From contig JACAXG010000123.1 of the NCBI GenBank assembly GCA_018881555.1, positions 2,274,460 through 2,338,459 of the forward strand: a stretch of 64,000 bases of DNA, read 5' to 3'. Within the stretch, counting starts at the first letter, position 1, and each line of letters begins with the position of its first letter. Source of the stretch: Amblyornis subalaris. Taxonomy: Eukaryota; Chordata; Aves; Passeriformes; Ptilonorhynchidae. The translations under genes and the position numbers were made by a program. The notes below the pieces were generated by a model. That model had not been told where the DNA came from. It did no database searches and was given only the letters and a program-made list of their open reading frames with translations. Below are positions 1 through 13,229 of this stretch, piece after piece.

Positions 1-85
1 TAAAGTCATGCATTTGTTGTTTCTGTTCAGCATATCCTTGTCTGTGTGTGTGTTTATATATATTGCATACATTTTATCACTCTTC

Positions 86-1283
86 AGAGGAGCAGGCAAG
101 GAAGGGTGCGATAGTTATGTACATTTGGGAGTGTTTTGATTGTCTAGAGCTTGAGGCTGCTCTAGGGATCAAGTGTTTATGGTCAAGTGTTAATCAGGGG
201 GAAGGCCAACAAGACAGGTATCCTGGTGGTGGTCTGTGACAGACCACTCAAGCAGGGTGAAGGTGCAGATCAAATATTCTATAAGCAGCTGAGAGAAATC
301 TCACAATCCCTAGCCCTCCTTGTGGGAGACTTCAATTTACCAGATGTCTGCTGGAAATACAACATGGCAGAGGGAAAACGGTCTAGCAGGTTCCTGGATT
401 GTGTGGAAGGGAACTGTGTGACACAGCTGGTGAGGGAGCCAACTAGGGGAGGGGCCTGCTGGACCTGCTGTTTGTGAACAGAGAAGAACTCGTGGGTCAT
501 GTGATGGTTTGAGGCCATCTTGATCACAGCGATCATGGAATGATACAGCTTTTGATCCTAGGAGAAGGGGTTCAGCAGAACTGCTGTCTAAGACTTTTGA
601 GGGGAAGATTTTGGCCTGTTTAGGACACTGATTGACAGAGGCCCTTGGGAAGCAGTCCTGAAGGACAAGGGAGTCCATGAAGACTTTCTTCAAGAAGGAA
701 ATTTAAAGGTGCAGGAGCAGTCTGTTTTCATGTAACAAAAGACAAGCTGAGGGGAAGAAGACTGTTCTGACTGAACAGAGGGCTTTGGCTGGAACTTGGG
801 AAAAAAAAAGAAGAGTCTATGATCTCTGGAAGATGGGGCAGGTAACTCAGGAGGACTACAAGGATGTCATGAGGTTATGCAGGGAAAAGAGGAGAAGGGC
901 CAAAGCCCAGCTAGAACTTAATCTGGCTACTTCCATAAAAGACAACAAAAAAAGTTACTATAAATAAACTAGCAACAAAAGGAGAGCTAAGGAGAATCTC
1001 CATTCTTTATTGGATGGGGAGGGAAACATAGTAACAAAGAAGGAGGAAAAGGTAGAGGTACTTCATGTCTTTGCCTCAGTATTTAATAGTAAAACCAATT
1101 ATTCTCAGCGTACCCAGCCCCCTGAGCTGGGAAACGGACAATGGGCAGAATGAAGCCCACGTAATTCAAGGGGATGGCGACCTGCTACACCACTTAGACA
1201 CACACGAGTCTGTGGGGCCAGGTGAGGCCACACAAGGGTACTGAGGTAGCTGGCTGAAATGCTCACTCTTTTCCAACCTAGCT
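86..1283 (+). mobile_element. CR1 LINE fragment: ORF2 endonuclease to start of reverse transcriptase, 3' end missing
   Basis: Decayed CR1 non-LTR retrotransposon, once encoding the endonuclease/reverse transcriptase that copies the element into DNA. The endonuclease motif LVGDFNLPDVCWK is readable at 319-357. After frame changes, the endonuclease-RT linker is seen at 785-967, ending LELNLATSIKDNKKSYYK. VFASVFNSKTN follows at 1067-1099, and the start of the RT domain, HHLDTHESVGP, at 1188-1220. Similarity fades after about 1283, where ordinary AT-rich DNA begins. Several frameshifts and stops make it a dead copy. CR1 copies normally lose the 5' end and keep the 3' end. This one lacks both, so a later deletion or rearrangement probably removed the tail. 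The 5' boundary is approximate. The family call is secure; the subfamily was not determined. Confidence 0.9.
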
Positions 1284-3039
1284 AATTCTATAATTTTGTA
1301 ATAAGAGTAGTATTTTGTATGTGCCTATTCGAACAAAATAGGTATTCTGTAATTGTCTCATGTAAATTTTTTTAAAAAAACCCCTTTTACAGGAACAACA
1401 AATGCAAGAAATTTTCAAACAGCTACTTGAAAAAAAAATTGTCAGACACAAATACACTAAATTCTATTTACAGAGTATATGCAGATGTCAAGAAAACCCT
1501 TCCAGGTTAGTATCACCACTTCACAGATTTATATAAGTTTACACACTGGTTTGTTTTAGTGAGTTTCCACACTACCTGCTCAGAGATTGCCAACAGAAAT
1601 ACATGTTGGAAAACATGAAGTGCAAGTCTCCAATGTCTCTGACATTCCTTAATCATTCAACTTTGGACTGAGCAAATGGAAATAGGATGCATTTTACCAA
1701 ATTATATATGATGAATTTTTAAATGGAGGGCACTCAACTCTTCACGCTATATGTATGGATGACTGCCAGCAATGCAAAGGCAGTGATGAATAAGGCCCCT
1801 GGTCTCAGAAGAGGGGGCTGGCAGCATGCAGGGAGTTAAAATTCTGTCTGACAAATGTTTCCCTAAGTTCAATTTCATAGAATAGGCATATGTAACACAT
1901 TTTTAAAAATTAGAAAAGAAAAAAAAAAAGAGGATGCCATATTGAAGGTAATTCTTTAGCAAAACCAAATCTTCCTCCAAATGAGCTGCAGGTGATTGTT
2001 ATACCTTCTGAGCTGATCAGGAGGTCTGTTGGCTTCATATTATCTTGAGATATTCCAGTAATGAATGGCACAAGACTTTTCAAAGAGTACCTTCCATTCC
2101 CTTCACTACACTCACAGTTTGGCTTGGGAAAACTGGGTGAGCAGGGAGAGCGAAGAGGAAGTTGTCTTTTTATGAAACACATTTTAATACACACAGTACA
2201 GGCTGTTGGGTTGCTAGAAGTGCTTCTGCAGGGGGTGGCCACAGTGGGCTGCACTGGCTAACCTCTCTGGAGCCTGGATAAGAAGGTACAAATTAGACCA
2301 CTTCTACCCCCAGCTGTTCTAATCGAGGATGGTGCTGGTGCAGAACTGACCTCAGAATTAGGGATCTGTGACTAGCTTTCTGTACCGATGAAAGGGATTA
2401 TGTGACATGGATGCTCATGATAGCAGGGGACTGCGGTTAATGGCAGGAAGCTAAATATCTGGCCACTCAATGGGGCCTGTGCCTGTCTGTCTTTAGGCTG
2501 CAAGGGAGGCTGTGTAAAGAAAACGTCTGAAAATGTTTTGTATATGCACAGTATGATTATGATTTAAAGATGATTATAGCTGCTGCCCTACAACATTATG
2601 CATTGGTCTCTGAGCAATTTTTGCCCAATAACAGCTGTCTTTTTCATCAATGTCACTTCAAAACTCAAGCCTAAGTTTGTAAAATTCTGAAAATGCCATC
2701 TTGAAAGTATTTTTTAAAATCATGTATTTTAAATTAAAGCATCTTAACATTTATTGTCACTATAATGAGTGTGATGTGTTTACCTTTGTTAAAGAGGATA
2801 TGTGCTCTTTTAATAACATACTGTGAAAACCTGCGGTCTACTTTATCTCTGGATACAACTTCTCTGACTGCAAGGATTATATTTCCTACCATGCACAAAT
2901 TCAAGACATCAAGAGTGACAGTGTTTTCAAGAAACAAAAAAAGTCACAGAAAATATGGGTCAGCTGGTTAAACTGCTCATAGTGCCACTGGAATAGACGC
3001 ACAACAAACACAAATACTTTTGATAAAATTTTGCATCCT
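1284..3039. other. Unannotated AT-rich stretch
   Basis: No gene or repeat recognised. The part from about 2,060 to 2,500 is less AT-rich than its surroundings and open in short frames on both strands, but neither frame resembles a known protein and no splice-flanked exon structure stands out. Confidence 0.5.
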
Positions 3040-3045
3040 GGAACC
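3040..3045. repeat. Target-site duplication, left copy (GGAACC)
   Basis: The six bases just left of the LTR are identical to the six bases just right of it (3386-3391). This marks retroviral integration and fixes the LTR ends to the base. Confidence 0.85.
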
Positions 3046-3385
3046 TGTCGCTGTTTTCCCGGGGTCGATGAGGAATCACGACATAATCACGATCCAAGAG
3101 TCGGTGAAGAGTGGATTTATTTATTAATATAAAGACCTATTTTATACCTTTGGTATGCTTGAAAGTCACTCGGCCTCCACCTCTCAGGATGATTGGCCTG
3201 GGTGCTGCAACGCCTTACTGAAAATATTTGTGCATTCAGTATAATAACAAGTCCACAAGTGTATGATATGAAAAAGTGTCGTTAGAAAAACATCTCACTG
3301 TTTACATAGCTTCTGTGAGAAAGGACAGCTTCTCACAGAGTGCAAGAAGCTGGAAAATTCCTCTGCTGACTTTTCAGCATCCACA
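3046..3385 (-). mobile_element. Solo LTR, class II (ERVK-like) endogenous retrovirus
   Basis: A 340-bp element that begins TGTCGC and ends CCACA, so it has the canonical TG...CA ends, between perfect 6-bp duplications. Minus-strand orientation is inferred from a TATAAAA box (plus-strand 3140-3146) followed by overlapping AATAAA poly(A) signals (3116-3121 and 3120-3125) and a short terminal part. A 6-bp duplication is the usual size for alpha/betaretrovirus-like integrases, which supports class II. No internal gag, pol or env lies next to it, so it is a solo LTR left by LTR-LTR recombination. Near the far end, TCTGTGAGAA (3312-3321) and TTCTCACAGA (3330-3339) can form a 10-bp hairpin. Confidence 0.87.
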
Positions 3386-3391
3386 GGAACC
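3386..3391. repeat. Target-site duplication, right copy (GGAACC)
   Basis: Exact match to 3040-3045 on the other side of the LTR. Confidence 0.85.
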
Positions 3392-4308
3392 CTTCACATA
3401 GAAAGGAAGTAAGTTCAAAACACTATTTCTATCAATAAATACATATACATTTTCTTTATTTCTTCCTTGCTTTCTCATGGTTTTTTTTGATGAAATGGGG
3501 CTCCAGTTTTGGAACAGAATAATACAGAAAAAAACCTACATTTAGAGGCAGTTTATGCTGAGGGTGGAGCACCTGGTCTCATGACCAAGAGGAAATACTC
3601 CTGCCCTACAAATGAATATTACCCCGCACCTCATTCTTGCCATCTCCCCGACTGACCTCCCTGACACCAAGGGACCTGCTCAAATGGCTCCCACCAGCTG
3701 CATCTGCTCAGTGTCCACCATCAGTAGCCCCACTCTGCTCACCATGACAATGATGACTATTTTTACCATCAGTAGAAGAGCATGGACATAGTGGAAAATT
3801 TGTGCACTGCAGTCAGTTTAGTATGGTGTCAGCTCGGTAATATTAGAAAAACTTNCAGTGAAGTTGAAGTGGATCCTCTCCAGTATAGCTTTCTTGATAT
3901 ATGGTGATAAAAACCTGTTCCTGTTTTGTGCAAGTTGGATTTGCATTTAGGCACAGCAGGCTTACTAAGATTTAGTAATACTACTGGCAAAAGTAGACAG
4001 GTGCTGCACAGGAAGTCAAAATCAAATAGGTCTAAAAGATCAACTATTCCTTTTAAGCATGAAGTGATAATCAGGATGTATCATGCCTGCACCCTTCTTA
4101 GTTTCTGTAAAGAACATGGTTTGTCTACATGAGCAGAGAGCAAAATCAAAGGTGCACACACCTATAAATATATTGTCCTCCAAAGGCATAGCAATAACTG
4201 GACTGCCACAATGCTTAGCAAAAAATGAGATACAGTTTGAGAGTTTTAGAGCCTCTGAAAGCTTACCTTGGAACACTGATCTTTTTGCCTCACAACTCTT
4301 ATAGAAGA

Positions 4309-4341
4309 GTTATAGAGCTGTTATAGAGCTGTTATAGAGCA
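4309..4341. repeat. 11-bp tandem repeat, 3 copies
   Basis: The unit GTTATAGAGCT is repeated three times head to tail; the last base of the third copy differs. A short minisatellite with no sign of function. Confidence 0.9.
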
Positions 4342-4870
4342 AAACAGTTGTTCCAGCTTTCCTCTACAACATTATTTCCCAGTAATAACTCTGGCTGCTA
4401 ACAAGAGTGTAGAATATAGACTACAGTCCTTCCTGTTAACCTAAACCTAGCAAAACATATCTTTCACTGGCAAAAATTTTAATAGAGCACAAAAACAATC
4501 CCAAAAAATTAAAACAACCCCATATAGCTTTGTGCAAAGAGCAAAAAAAAGCAGGTATTTTTCTAGCTAAGAAATAAGACCATAAATAGGAATTAGAAAT
4601 ATTAAAGAAATTATTTTTAATGAGTTTTTGTTTCAAGAATTTGTTTACTACAGCTTAAGCAACAGTGCCTTTCCAAAGTGTTGCTAAAAACTTCATCAAA
4701 TTTGTTTGTGTAAGGATTGAGATGTGCTGCTTTGTAAAATATCTTTTATATTAAAATGAAAAGTATTTTAATGGGAACCTAGTAGAACCTACTAAAATAA
4801 AATCCAGTTTAAATCAGTACATCTTTTTTGAAAACTCCCTGTGTAAAAGAATTTACTTCATCGTCATTTT

Positions 4871-4939
4871 CACAATGCAGAGACACAATTCTCACAATGC
4901 AGAGACACAATTCTCACAATGCAGTCAGAGACACAATTA
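4871..4939. repeat. 22-bp tandem repeat, 3 copies
   Basis: Two identical 22-bp units starting CACAATGCAGAGACACAAT (4871-4892, 4893-4914) are followed by a third carrying a 3-base insertion (4915-4939). The near identity suggests a recent slippage or duplication event, probably length-polymorphic. Confidence 0.9.
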
Positions 4940-7900
4940 TGGAACAGATCTTCTATAGCCAAAAGATTCCGTCTCAAAGGTCTATATACTTTGTATTATG
5001 CTGACTATTCAACTTCGAGGAATTGTGTTAATTATGATTATGTACAATGTAGGCTTTGCAGCAGACAGATATTTTAGATACTGTATACTGCTGTCATTCA
5101 CCCTCATAGTGAATGAGAACTACTGAGTACTCCTACGATGACATAGTATACTTAGTGTAATACCTTTTGGTCCAACCAAGGAACTTTTCATTCATTCTTG
5201 TTACCTCTAGAAAACATAATGGATTATTAGAAGACAAATATAAAATAGATGATTACATGTATATTCTCTTGTAGGAGAAAAGAATGCACAGCTTTTAATG
5301 GATATCACTGAATACTAAGATTCCTATGCAGGTGCTATTCTGTTATTTCTAATAAACAAAGGAAAGACATTTGATTTCTCACAGTTGCATTGTAAACCAG
5401 TTAGAATGAGATCAAGGTCTTCTGGAGCAATTCAATAGTAATAAACCAGGTCTTATATATGTTTGTTTCATATTTAGAGCAGTATATAATATTTTCTTAA
5501 TACTGCTACAAATATATTTTGAGGTGTTTTAATTTTGGAGCATAATTATATTTGATCAGCAGTTTTGCAAGACCTTTTGGAAAAAGAGCAATTTTTTTTT
5601 TTTAAACTGAGAACACAGATAAAAATATGTGTTTCTCCAGATGGCAGATATCAAAGATCCACTCACAATATTAAAAAGTTTTAGAAACACATTTAAAACA
5701 TCATATGGTATGTATTTGAATTGCCTCATTTAAGAGCAATTCATCCTTGGATATCTATGGAGAAATGAAAAAATGCTTTACGTCTTAACTGGAAGAAAAG
5801 ACAGTGTGTCTGTATATACTGTCAGCCTTTGAAACTTACAATGCTAAAACATAATTGACATAAGTCTTGGATTGATTGAGGTTTTAAATGTTGATCGATC
5901 AATTGATTGGTTAATTTTTTTAGCAAAAAAATTACACTACTCCTTTAGGCAGGTGGCTTCCTTCAGTCATTTGCTAGAAAAGTGCAAAACAATGACAACT
6001 TCATACTGTATCTCCAAATTCATACAGTTCAACATTTCTTTTCCACCATATCTGATACGGTGTGCAGGTCCTTCAGGTTCTCTCATTGTTAGATTCTACA
6101 GAGAAAGTAATCATTTAAGCCACTCATGTGATAAACCAGCACTTGAAAGACTCAAATGTCAAGTTGTTTTCATCACATCGACAGCAGGTCTCACACTTAA
6201 TCTTTCCTTGGTTTATGCCACTACTTTGCCTTTACTTTGCTGCAAAATGTGAAACCGCCATGTATATGCTAATGGAGCTGTCTTGCCCATTAGTTCTCCA
6301 ATTTCATCTATATTACCCTTCACCTGTTAGTGAACAAGGCAATGGTGCATATTATTCTCCCCTCGATGCACATCCCATTAGACTTCAGTAGAGAATACAC
6401 CCCCCTTGTGTGTAACCAAGATGAGATTCATAGAGATTTCCATTTGTGTTTACAAGAGCATTGTTTCTTTAGTATAGAATCTATGCTTTTTATATTCATA
6501 CAAGGCTCACAGACCNAGAGTTTGGATCTGATTCCAGTTTCTCCAAAGCCCAAAGAACTGTGCATCCATACTTATGGCTACCTTCCACCACCTCCAGAAT
6601 ATGCAGCATTCCTTCTGACGACAAAGATGAATTTTCAAGCAATACCAATTACTTAGCACAAAGTCCTTTGGTACAAACTGAGACTGGTGAACACATACTT
6701 TTACCAGCCAATATATTTTCAAATGCAAGATTGCATAAGAGAATTTCTAAATCATAGAAATTTCCTTGTAATATTTATAATTTAAATATTTTCTATAGAT
6801 ATAGCTTAATATATATATTTTTTCATATAATTGTATGTGAACTTTTGAATTAAGTTAATTAGCAGTCTGATGAGTTCAACTAAAGTTGATGATACTGCAC
6901 TNTACTTTAAATACTGCTGTGAATTAGCACTGTATGCTTTCCAAAACAACATGATGTAATACGAGCCAAAAACCAATTATGCTTTAAAATGGATAGAGAG
7001 CAATTGACAACAACATTATGTTTAAGTTCTGTTCTGTGATGATAGCAGGTAGTACAAATAATCTGTTCTATACTTCAGTGTTTGAAAGTCCGTGCTATGA
7101 AGAGATACCTAAACTTTATATGAACTGCCTCTAAAATGTAACTCGCTATTTCAACAGCTTATACTTTCAATGTCATGCTCAAATTCAAAAATATAAATTG
7201 TTATCTACAAACCTCTGAAACCAACAGAACTATAATCAATTTATTTTACCTGTGGTTGGGCACTAGAAGACATGGTAGATTTTCAGTCCTCTTTCTATAA
7301 CTCTCTTGTTAGAATATTTAGNTGACTCCCAGGGGAAGTGCTACACTATGGCTAATTTGAACCAGTTTACATTAGAAAGTGAAAGAACTTTTTGTATCCT
7401 GTTAGTCACAAACATTTCCTAGTCTCATCCTGTCACTTCCCTACGGGGGTTCTTGGTGCCATTCTTAAGTGTACAATACCCAGTTCTGTTGAATGGCTAT
7501 GCTGATTGCTTGCTTCATCCTTTTCATCTTTGATTAAAGTCTGAATACAGAAAATTTTTTACACAGTGTAGTCTCAATTCTATAGAGACTATATGAATTC
7601 AGAAGATAATCTAAATTATCAATTTAATGTTTGGCAACTGCAACCATGTGAGGAAATTCCCCCATAAATTACAGCATATTCATAACAGGTTTTTTTGGTG
7701 ACCAAAGAACTATAAATTTGCTATGTATTCTGAAAAGTGTTTATAACTTGGATTTGTAAGCTAATGTGTCTGACTGAAAGCTGACTTCCAAATGAGCCCT
7801 CAGTCTTAATGCAATTCACTGAAATTAACTTTAGAAAGGGTATTATAAATGCATAACATAATTTCAAGGTAAATTGTGATTTGCAATGTAAGAGTATATT

Positions 7901-9599
7901 CACTTTGAATTGCACTATTCTGGTTCAAATCCTTCTAAAATGTCATAATCTGGGGATTTAATTTTTTTTATTAAAGCCATAAACATTCTAGCTAGACTTT
8001 TTTATTCCAGATTTACAGATATAATGACGTGTAATGAAAAGTAACATCAAACTACATGCCATTTGAGTGAAGCTTAAAGATTGTTTCTCAGCATTTGGAC
8101 AGAATACTTACTTCAGGCTTACAAGTATTAGGAATCTGCAAACACAGCTCTGAAATACCTAATGAGGTCTCAGTGACCTAGAAAACGCAGTGTATGGAAA
8201 GCAGCTTGAGATAGTGAGGTCTGTTCAGAGAGTAGCAAATAACTGTCTTCACAGAAAGATAAGTATGGATATATTTGTGTGTGTGAAAGAATGAAATGCT
8301 CACTCTTCCAATTAACATCGATAGAAATTAGGAAAGCAAAGTGAAAAACTGAGTCTCACAACAGTTTTTATATTTGTAAATTCTCAGTACCATTTTTCGA
8401 GTGACTAAGAGAGAATTTCATGCTTCATTAAAATAAAAAAAGCGTATAGACTGATCTTCGAAGAGAGGGAAAGAAGGGTAGTAGAAGATGGAGGAAAGAG
8501 ACAAGGGCATATCTGCACAAATGCCTGCAGACAGACCTTGGGTATACGTGGCCTAAAGATCAAGGTGACTTGATGTGAGAAAACTCTGAGAGACTGTGTA
8601 GAAATGTAGTCCAAAGCTGTGAGCTCATAAGACCGAGAATTATTTCTAAAAGTTATACAAATTCTTTTTAGTTACACCTATTCTTCTATTAACGCAGTTT
8701 GAACAGAAAACTGTTCAGCACCCCCAAATGAGAAATTTCATGATTTTTTCTATTTGTTTTTCTGGATTAATACTAGTAAATTTTTACCAGAACTAGTCAT
8801 CTAGATCAAGGAAGTTAGTTTATGTAAGTAGTAAATCGTCTAACAGTTGGAAAAAAAGATCTGAATTTAGTGTGGAAATAGAGCACTTTAATGTCTGCCT
8901 TTGAAAGGTTATGGCTTTTTGGATTTCCCTGACTTTTTAGGCTGACATAATTATTTTTAGTAAGGTAATACATTTAACAAAGTAACATTTGGAGAGAACC
9001 AAGACTTAAAGTAACCTGGAAGTAAACACACCATTTCATTAATCAGTCATTATACATGAGTAGGCTAAATAAAAAAAATAAAGTAAATACTTCCTTGATA
9101 GTGAATGAGATCACTACATTCAGATCTTGAAACAATGGGTAAAAGGCAGATTTTTTAACCCATGGGACAGAGGCCAAGAAGGCAACATTATTAAATAAAA
9201 CTGCTTGGAACAAAGTAAATATATGAAAAACTGAACACCACAGACATCTTACTTTGTCTGCCTAATAGAAGAGGTAACCTATCAACAGCAATTCTTCTGG
9301 GAGTTTATGAAGAATAATTATAGTTCAGAATATTCATTTTCCCATCTGCTTTTACAGGCACTGATGAGTTTTATTTGGAGGATAAAGGAGAATTTGAAGA
9401 TAAAGAGCTTTATTAAATTTCCTAGAAAGGAAGTTGAAGATCCCTTGCTAGATTTAGAAGAGCAAACTGTAGATCCAAAAAAGCTCAAAACTGGAACTTT
9501 ACATTGGATTTGGGTTCCATTCAGTTCACTGAAGATACACAAATACCAACAACTAGCTTTTTCTCCAACAGGAGTATGTCTGCTAGAGGTTTTATAAGG

Positions 9600-9862
9600 G
9601 AAGATCGTGAAAGGCCAAGAGGGAATGAATGTAAGGTGAAAGAGGAAAGATTTAGATTTGATGTTAGGAAGAAATTCTTTACTCAAAGCTAGTGAGTCAC
9701 TGGAACAGGTTGCCCAGACAAGTTTTGAATATCCCGTATCTGTCCAAGACCAAGTTGGATGATCTAGTGGGTGATGTCCCTGCCTGCCCATGGTGAGGTG
9801 GGAATTACTAGATGATTTTTTAAAGTCTGTTCCAACACAAACCATTCTATGCTTATAGATTA
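9600..9862 (+). mobile_element. CR1 LINE 3' end
   Basis: A 5'-truncated CR1 holding only the last codons of ORF2 and the 3' UTR. The ORF2 C-terminal motif RFRFDVRKKFFT lies at 9648-9683. The characteristic CTGGAACAGGTTGCCCAGAC follows at 9701-9720. The end at about 9835-9862 reads CCAACACAAACCATTCTATG, typical of the CR1 tail. This severe 5' truncation is the usual state of CR1 copies. The insertion is in the same direction as the CR1 remnant at 11.7 kb but is clearly a younger, separate copy. The left edge is approximate. Confidence 0.93.
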
Positions 9863-11689
9863 ACTATTTTCCATTTTGACCAGAATTAAATTCTACACTT
9901 TCCAAAAAGGATTAAGCAAAGCTAAATCAGGTACAACTTATAATCTGCTCTGGCAGAAGTAATTGAGAGTTCTTATGACTACATGTGCTTGTCTTCCACT
10001 ATACAGGACTGGGGAAATAAAGGTGAAACGTACAGGCAGCACAAAAAGCTACTTTCCAGAAAATTTCAAGCCTGTTTAACAAAGATACCCTTCTTGGCCA
10101 AGAAGCAATTTGTGCTTGAAGAACTTGGAAACATAAATATATAGGTCATCAGTTTAGACAACAGACTTGACTATTCAGCTACTACAATTTGGTATTTATA
10201 AATTTTACCAAATTTAAAGTTTCATGAGCAAGGCCACACCACAAGTTCTTCTAGGCAATGATTTTGTCTTTGACAGTGGCCAAAGGCACATGCAGATTGT
10301 AAAGGTATAAGAACAGCTTTACTAGGGAAGTATCGTTTCATGATATATGGTGAATCGCTAGTAAGGGCTGCTGTTTTCATGACAAACCACTCTTTGTTTT
10401 TCGTGGGTTACACCTTGGATTCTGTTAATATCAATGTCTAAGGGGAATACCTCTAAGCAGATGATAATTGACAACAAAATTGAAAAAGTTAGAAGTTGAA
10501 GTGCCTACAGTTTATAAAATTCTGAAAGAGATATAATAAATATGATTTTAGTACTGCTATGCCAATACTACTTGGAGCAGCAGCAGAAGTTGCTGTGAAA
10601 CAGTTTTCTGAAACTTTCAGTTCCCCAAAATTTTGTGTATTAATATACAGTTTAAGTATGTACAATATGTTAAATATATAAGATGATAAATCACACAAAA
10701 TAGGTATCCTGTAAACATAAAAGTACACTCCATGAATTTCAATTTTGCAGGCAAAAAGCAACAAATTGAAGAATCATACTTAAGAAACTGTAACAGTGGA
10801 AAAAGGCACTTTCACTCTTGATTTCAAAGCATCAGAGGACGATTACTTACACAAACTCAGCAAGTCTGATGCAAAGCCCCTCTTTACGCAGCCTATTTCT
10901 TGAAATTAAGTATTAACCATAGAGTAGTGGTGCAAATAGGCAATCTTTTAAAAATTGGTATATTTTCATAACCTGCATGGAACAGGGAAAACAGCACACT
11001 CTTTACATCTTGGGAGTTGACAGAAATCCCTCAGCAACACTCAGAGGACTGCAGACACTTGTCCAGCTTCAGTAGAGATGTAGGTCCACCTCACAGGAAC
11101 ACAATGACCGTAATAGTACCCATCACAGAAGCTATTCTCCTCAATTGTACAGGCACAGTGAAACCATGGGGCCAAATCTGAGCTTTCAAATGGCTCTAAA
11201 ATTGCAATCGATGAGAAATGTTTGTGCCATAATTTAAAAGCCAAGGAAGGAATGGCTGCCCTGGAGTCAAGACAGCATGTATACACTATTAAAACTAAAA
11301 CATCTCACTTGGAAAGCTGAATTGCTTTCTTTGTTAGACAACAGGCTGCACTAACAACTCTGATATTTTCCTGTTATCAGGCATCTTTTACTGAAGTACC
11401 AGATCAAACTTTAAAACTTTGTAATGAAGGTCAGAAAACAGGGAATATTTTTTTTGTAGGANGTGTTTAATAATATCCTTCTGGTACATGCTGTTATAAT
11501 TCTTCTGTTAGAGAATTGAAAAATAAAAATAACATTGTCATTATAACCTCAGTCAGCATAAATTATGGAAAATTATGCTGCAATATGTCCAGTATAAGCT
11601 TCTCACTGTGAAATAGTATCCTTCTTCATCTTGAAGATTTCAGGAACCATGTTTTTCAGGCTTTTCAAGAATAAATTTAAGGACACTTA
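9863..11689. other. Unannotated AT-rich stretch
   Basis: No gene or repeat recognised. A slightly GC-richer segment at 11,040-11,290 is open for 81 codons on the minus strand and rich in Cys and Trp near its end. It matches no domain I know and is probably chance or part of an old unrecognised repeat. Confidence 0.45.
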
Positions 11690-12500
11690 TTGAAAAGAAG
11701 CTACAGAGGGCAACTAAGAGAAGTAAATCTTTGCAGACACTGTGAGAATTATAGTATGGAAATTATTAAAAGATACCTTATTGGGAAAAAAATCCCAGGT
11801 GCATATTGCCAATCAAAAAAGGGTTAAAAAAGTTATGAAAAAGGAGGAAGTACACTTAAAATACTTGAGATCTTATTAAAATGAATAAAATAAAAAGAAA
11901 AATGAATGGAGGAAGATTAAATATAAAAGCATAACCAAATGGTCTAAAAAGGGAGCTTGAGGAACAACTAGTAGAAAAGATAGGGAATAATAATAAATCT
12001 TTCTTAAAATGTATCAGGAGAAAGACACATGCCAGGGATTCTGTAGTGCCAGTTCATGAAGAGGGTAAAAAAGAATTGTCAGAAAACCTAAGGTCATTCC
12101 AGAGAAACTAAATTAATTCCCTGCATTCATTGTGGAAGAAACTGGGAACGATCCCTTGCTAACCGCTGTCTGACACAGAATCATCAGAGGATCTGACACT
12201 ACAGAGATTGTAGAATTTATTACAGAACACAGTGACAAAATTGGAAGGCAATAAACACCTCAGGCCAGATGGTATGCACTCAGATTTTCTAAGAGAGCCT
12301 AGAGGTGAAATGTATATACTATCAATGTTGGTATAAAGTCTCTTGCTTAAATCTTCCTTGATTTCAAAGAAAATGAAGGAGGGTAGGAGAAATCCGAGGA
12401 ACTGCATACCTATGTGTAATCGTGATGTCTGTGCCAGGTAAATGAATATTCTGATTAATGGCTACATGAATAGATGTATTCTACTTGAGAAGCATAATTT
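11690..12500 (+). mobile_element. Old, decayed CR1-like LINE: endonuclease-RT linker and start of RT
   Basis: Translating the plus strand across several frames gives the order expected for CR1 ORF2. DTESSEDLTLQRL is read at 12172-12210 and KLEGNKHLRPDGMHS at 12238-12282, the latter matching the conserved GPDGIHP-type block at the start of the RT domain. Upstream, about 11,960-12,090 gives a linker-like, Lys-rich frame (ELEEQLVEKIGNNNKSFLK). It is more diverged than the CR1 copies at 0.1, 9.6, 16.3 and 48.4 kb, so it belongs to an older burst. Stops and frameshifts are frequent. Both ends are uncertain. Confidence 0.6.
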
Positions 12501-13229
12501 TAGCAAATCCTGAAGCTCTTTTGAAGAATCATGGAGCATGTGTATGATCTACTTGAGGTACAGAGTGGTCCAGTTGAGATAACTTTAATCTCCAAATAAC
12601 TTGACACAAAGGGCAAGTTAAGGTTAGCAGCAGGGAGAAAGTGATCCAAGTATTAGGAACAGATCACAATGCAACACAATGAACATCAATGTACAATTTT
12701 CATTTCACCCGAAATAATTGTTCTGCCATACCTTGAATACCACATTTCTCCACCATCTCAGAATGGTTCAGAAGGAAGTTCAATAGCTATCAAAAGTGTG
12801 GAAGCACTATTTTGTGAGGAAGAACAGCATAGATTAGGGTCCATCTATCTGTTAAAATATGTATTTATGTGGCTTTCAGAAGTTTACATCAAAAGTCTCA
12901 TTGAAATGGTGGGTAGGGACTGGTCATCTCTTACAAGGACCAGGGACCAGTAATGAAACTAGAAGATACACTTGAAAGAAAAGGAGAGGATACTTATGTA
13001 AGTCATTGCTAGGAAAGGCTATACATACGCAAAGTCTTCATGGGCTTGAGGGGAGACTGGAAAAGAGAGTCAAAAGCAGGACCCGCAAATAACGAGACAA
13101 ACACATATGACCACATCTGTCTCTGTACAATTCTAAGCTTGAAAGAGGTGGTAATCGGAAGAATATTAGGGGATGAACAACATGTCTTGCATAGCTCTTC
13201 CCCCTTGTGTATCCATCCATGGGCACTTT
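12501..13229. other. Unannotated stretch between possible LINE parts
   Basis: This could be the RT body of the old LINE that starts at 11.7 kb, but I cannot align any RT motif here. The 94-codon frame at 12669-12953 has no recognised similarity. Confidence 0.3.

Larger units (their letters stand above)
3392..9599. other. Unannotated AT-rich stretch
   Basis: Apart from the two small tandem repeats listed separately, I see no gene, RNA or recognisable mobile element in these 6.2 kb. Open frames are short, overlap on both strands, and have low-complexity or stop-bounded translations without family motifs. A 126-codon frame at 5872-6252 and a 108-codon frame at 6330-6656 are typical of chance. 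Confidence 0.5.

Noticed and set aside
5872..6656. Two overlapping open frames (126 and 108 codons) as possible genes
   Set aside because: No family motif, no splice-flanked structure, and a composition typical of AT-rich noncoding DNA.
9307..9845. Frames of 96 (plus) and 175 (minus) codons overlapping the CR1 tail
   Set aside because: The minus frame is mostly antisense to a CR1 3' end. The plus frame ends at the CR1 edge and has no recognised similarity.
11041..11286. Minus-strand Cys/Trp-containing 81-codon frame as a small secreted protein
   Set aside because: The cysteine spacing fits no fold I know, there is no signal peptide, and no flanking exon signals are convincing.
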